DNA of 6,119 bases from Rubrobacteraceae bacterium (GTDB lineage Bacteria > Actinomycetota > Rubrobacteria > Rubrobacterales > Rubrobacteraceae), in contig JAUJMB010000096.1 in NCBI GenBank assembly GCA_030447045.1, positions 1 to 6,119 of the forward strand, read 5' to 3'. The translations under genes and the position numbers were made by a program. Shown here in pieces: positions 5,746 to 6,119 of the stretch; positions within the stretch are counted from its first letter, which is position 1; each line of letters starts with the position of its first letter. The notes beneath the pieces were generated by a model. That model made no database searches. It was not told the origin of the DNA and saw nothing but the letters and a program-made list of their open reading frames with translations.

Positions 5746-6119
5746 GGGCCGTCCGACCCGTCGCTGCGGGCCGCGGAGAGATCCCGGTTCGTAGAGCAAA
5801 GTCCGGACTCGTAGCAGAGGCCGCTCGGGCCAACAACCCGAGGGGCGGGGGTCGCAAGCCCCCCGCCACGTCAAGTGCAACAGAGAGCAGACCAGCCGAT
5901 GGATCGTAGCCTCGCTACAGATCACAGGTGATGGGTGAAAGGGTGGGGTAAGAGCCCACCGGCGGTATCCCGAGAGGGGCCGGCCAGGTAAACCACCGGT
6001 GCGAGCAAGCCAAAAACGTCTGGTCTCCAGACAGGTAGGCGCAGCTCCGCAAGGAGCCCGAAGCGAAGCTTCGGAGATGGATGGCGGGATAGAGCAGAAT
6101 CCGGCTTACGGGACGGCCC
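5746..6119 (+). ncRNA. rnpB: RNase P RNA, catalytic subunit, bacterial type A-like
   Basis: Ribozyme that removes 5' leaders from pre-tRNAs together with the RnpA protein. P1 is a perfect 9-bp helix between GGGCCGTCC (5746-5754) and GGACGGCCC (6111-6119), so the gene is essentially complete and a few 3' bases may lie outside. P2 pairs CCCGTC (5757-5762) with GGCGGG (6083-6088). Conserved cores are present: GAGCAAAGTCCGGACTC (5794-5810, 5' strand of P4), the CAACAGAGAGCAGACC segment near 5878, GGTGAAAGGGTGGGGTAAG near 5934, AGGTAAACCACC near 5987, GAGCAAGCCAAA (6003-6014) and GCAGAATCCGGCTTA (6094-6108, 3' strand of P4). P8 is 5824-5829 with 5837-5842; P9 is 5844-5851 with 5860-5867; P12 is 5906-5910 with 5914-5918. 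The substrate-CCA-binding GGT is at 6034-6036 in L15, closed by GCC/GGC. The P16-P17-P6 region looks minimal. Transcription is from the TATAAT at 5728. Confidence 0.96.

Noticed and set aside
5569..5814. 81-aa + strand frame ending within rnpB
   Set aside because: It is out of frame with the HTH-like gene and crosses the rnpB promoter and 5' region; a shadow frame.
5844..5867. GC-rich hairpin after the HTH-like gene as a transcription terminator
   Set aside because: It is the P9 helix of RNase P RNA, in the right place between P8 and the conserved CAACAGAGAG segment, and has no T tract.
5360..5869. 169-aa - strand frame across the HTH-like gene and into rnpB
   Set aside because: It runs into the conserved 5' half of RNase P RNA and has no recognisable protein features.

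Overview
The window comes from a GC-rich bacterial chromosome, most likely an actinobacterium. GC-rich coding with unusually frequent ATA (Ile) and AGG (Arg) codons points to Rubrobacter or a relative. This is inferred from codon style and gene content, not from a database match.

Layout: bases 1-2498 (+) are the 3' nine-tenths or more of gyrA, the DNA gyrase A subunit; the 5' end lies outside the window. A small acidic protein gene of DUF6941-like appearance (2491-2904, +) overlaps the gyrA stop and is presumably co-transcribed. A strong GC-rich hairpin (2914-2940) closes this unit. Next come a NYN-domain (PIN-like) ribonuclease with a LOTUS/OST-HTH-like region (2964-4169, +) and, 12 bp later in the same frame, a GSx10DxD nucleotidyltransferase-fold protein (4182-4943, +). 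A three-helix membrane protein of 96 aa (4948-5238, -) converges on it. An AT-rich intergenic stretch of about 100 bp separates the membrane gene from a divergent 126-aa protein with an HTH-like N-terminus (5336-5716, +). The window ends with the RNase P RNA gene rnpB (about 5746-6119, +), which has its own TATAAT box and a P1 helix whose two strands are 5746-5754 and 6111-6119.

The gyrA part is ordinary core genome. The right two thirds has an RNA-processing flavour: a probable RNA-binding nuclease, a nucleotidyltransferase, a small HTH-like protein and the catalytic RNA of RNase P. No mobile element, CRISPR array, tRNA or phage signature was seen. The most interesting items are the NYN-LOTUS/nucleotidyltransferase gene pair and the compact rnpB, in which the P16/P17/P6 arm appears reduced to one short hairpin, P19 is not visible, and two hairpins sit side by side in the P18 region.
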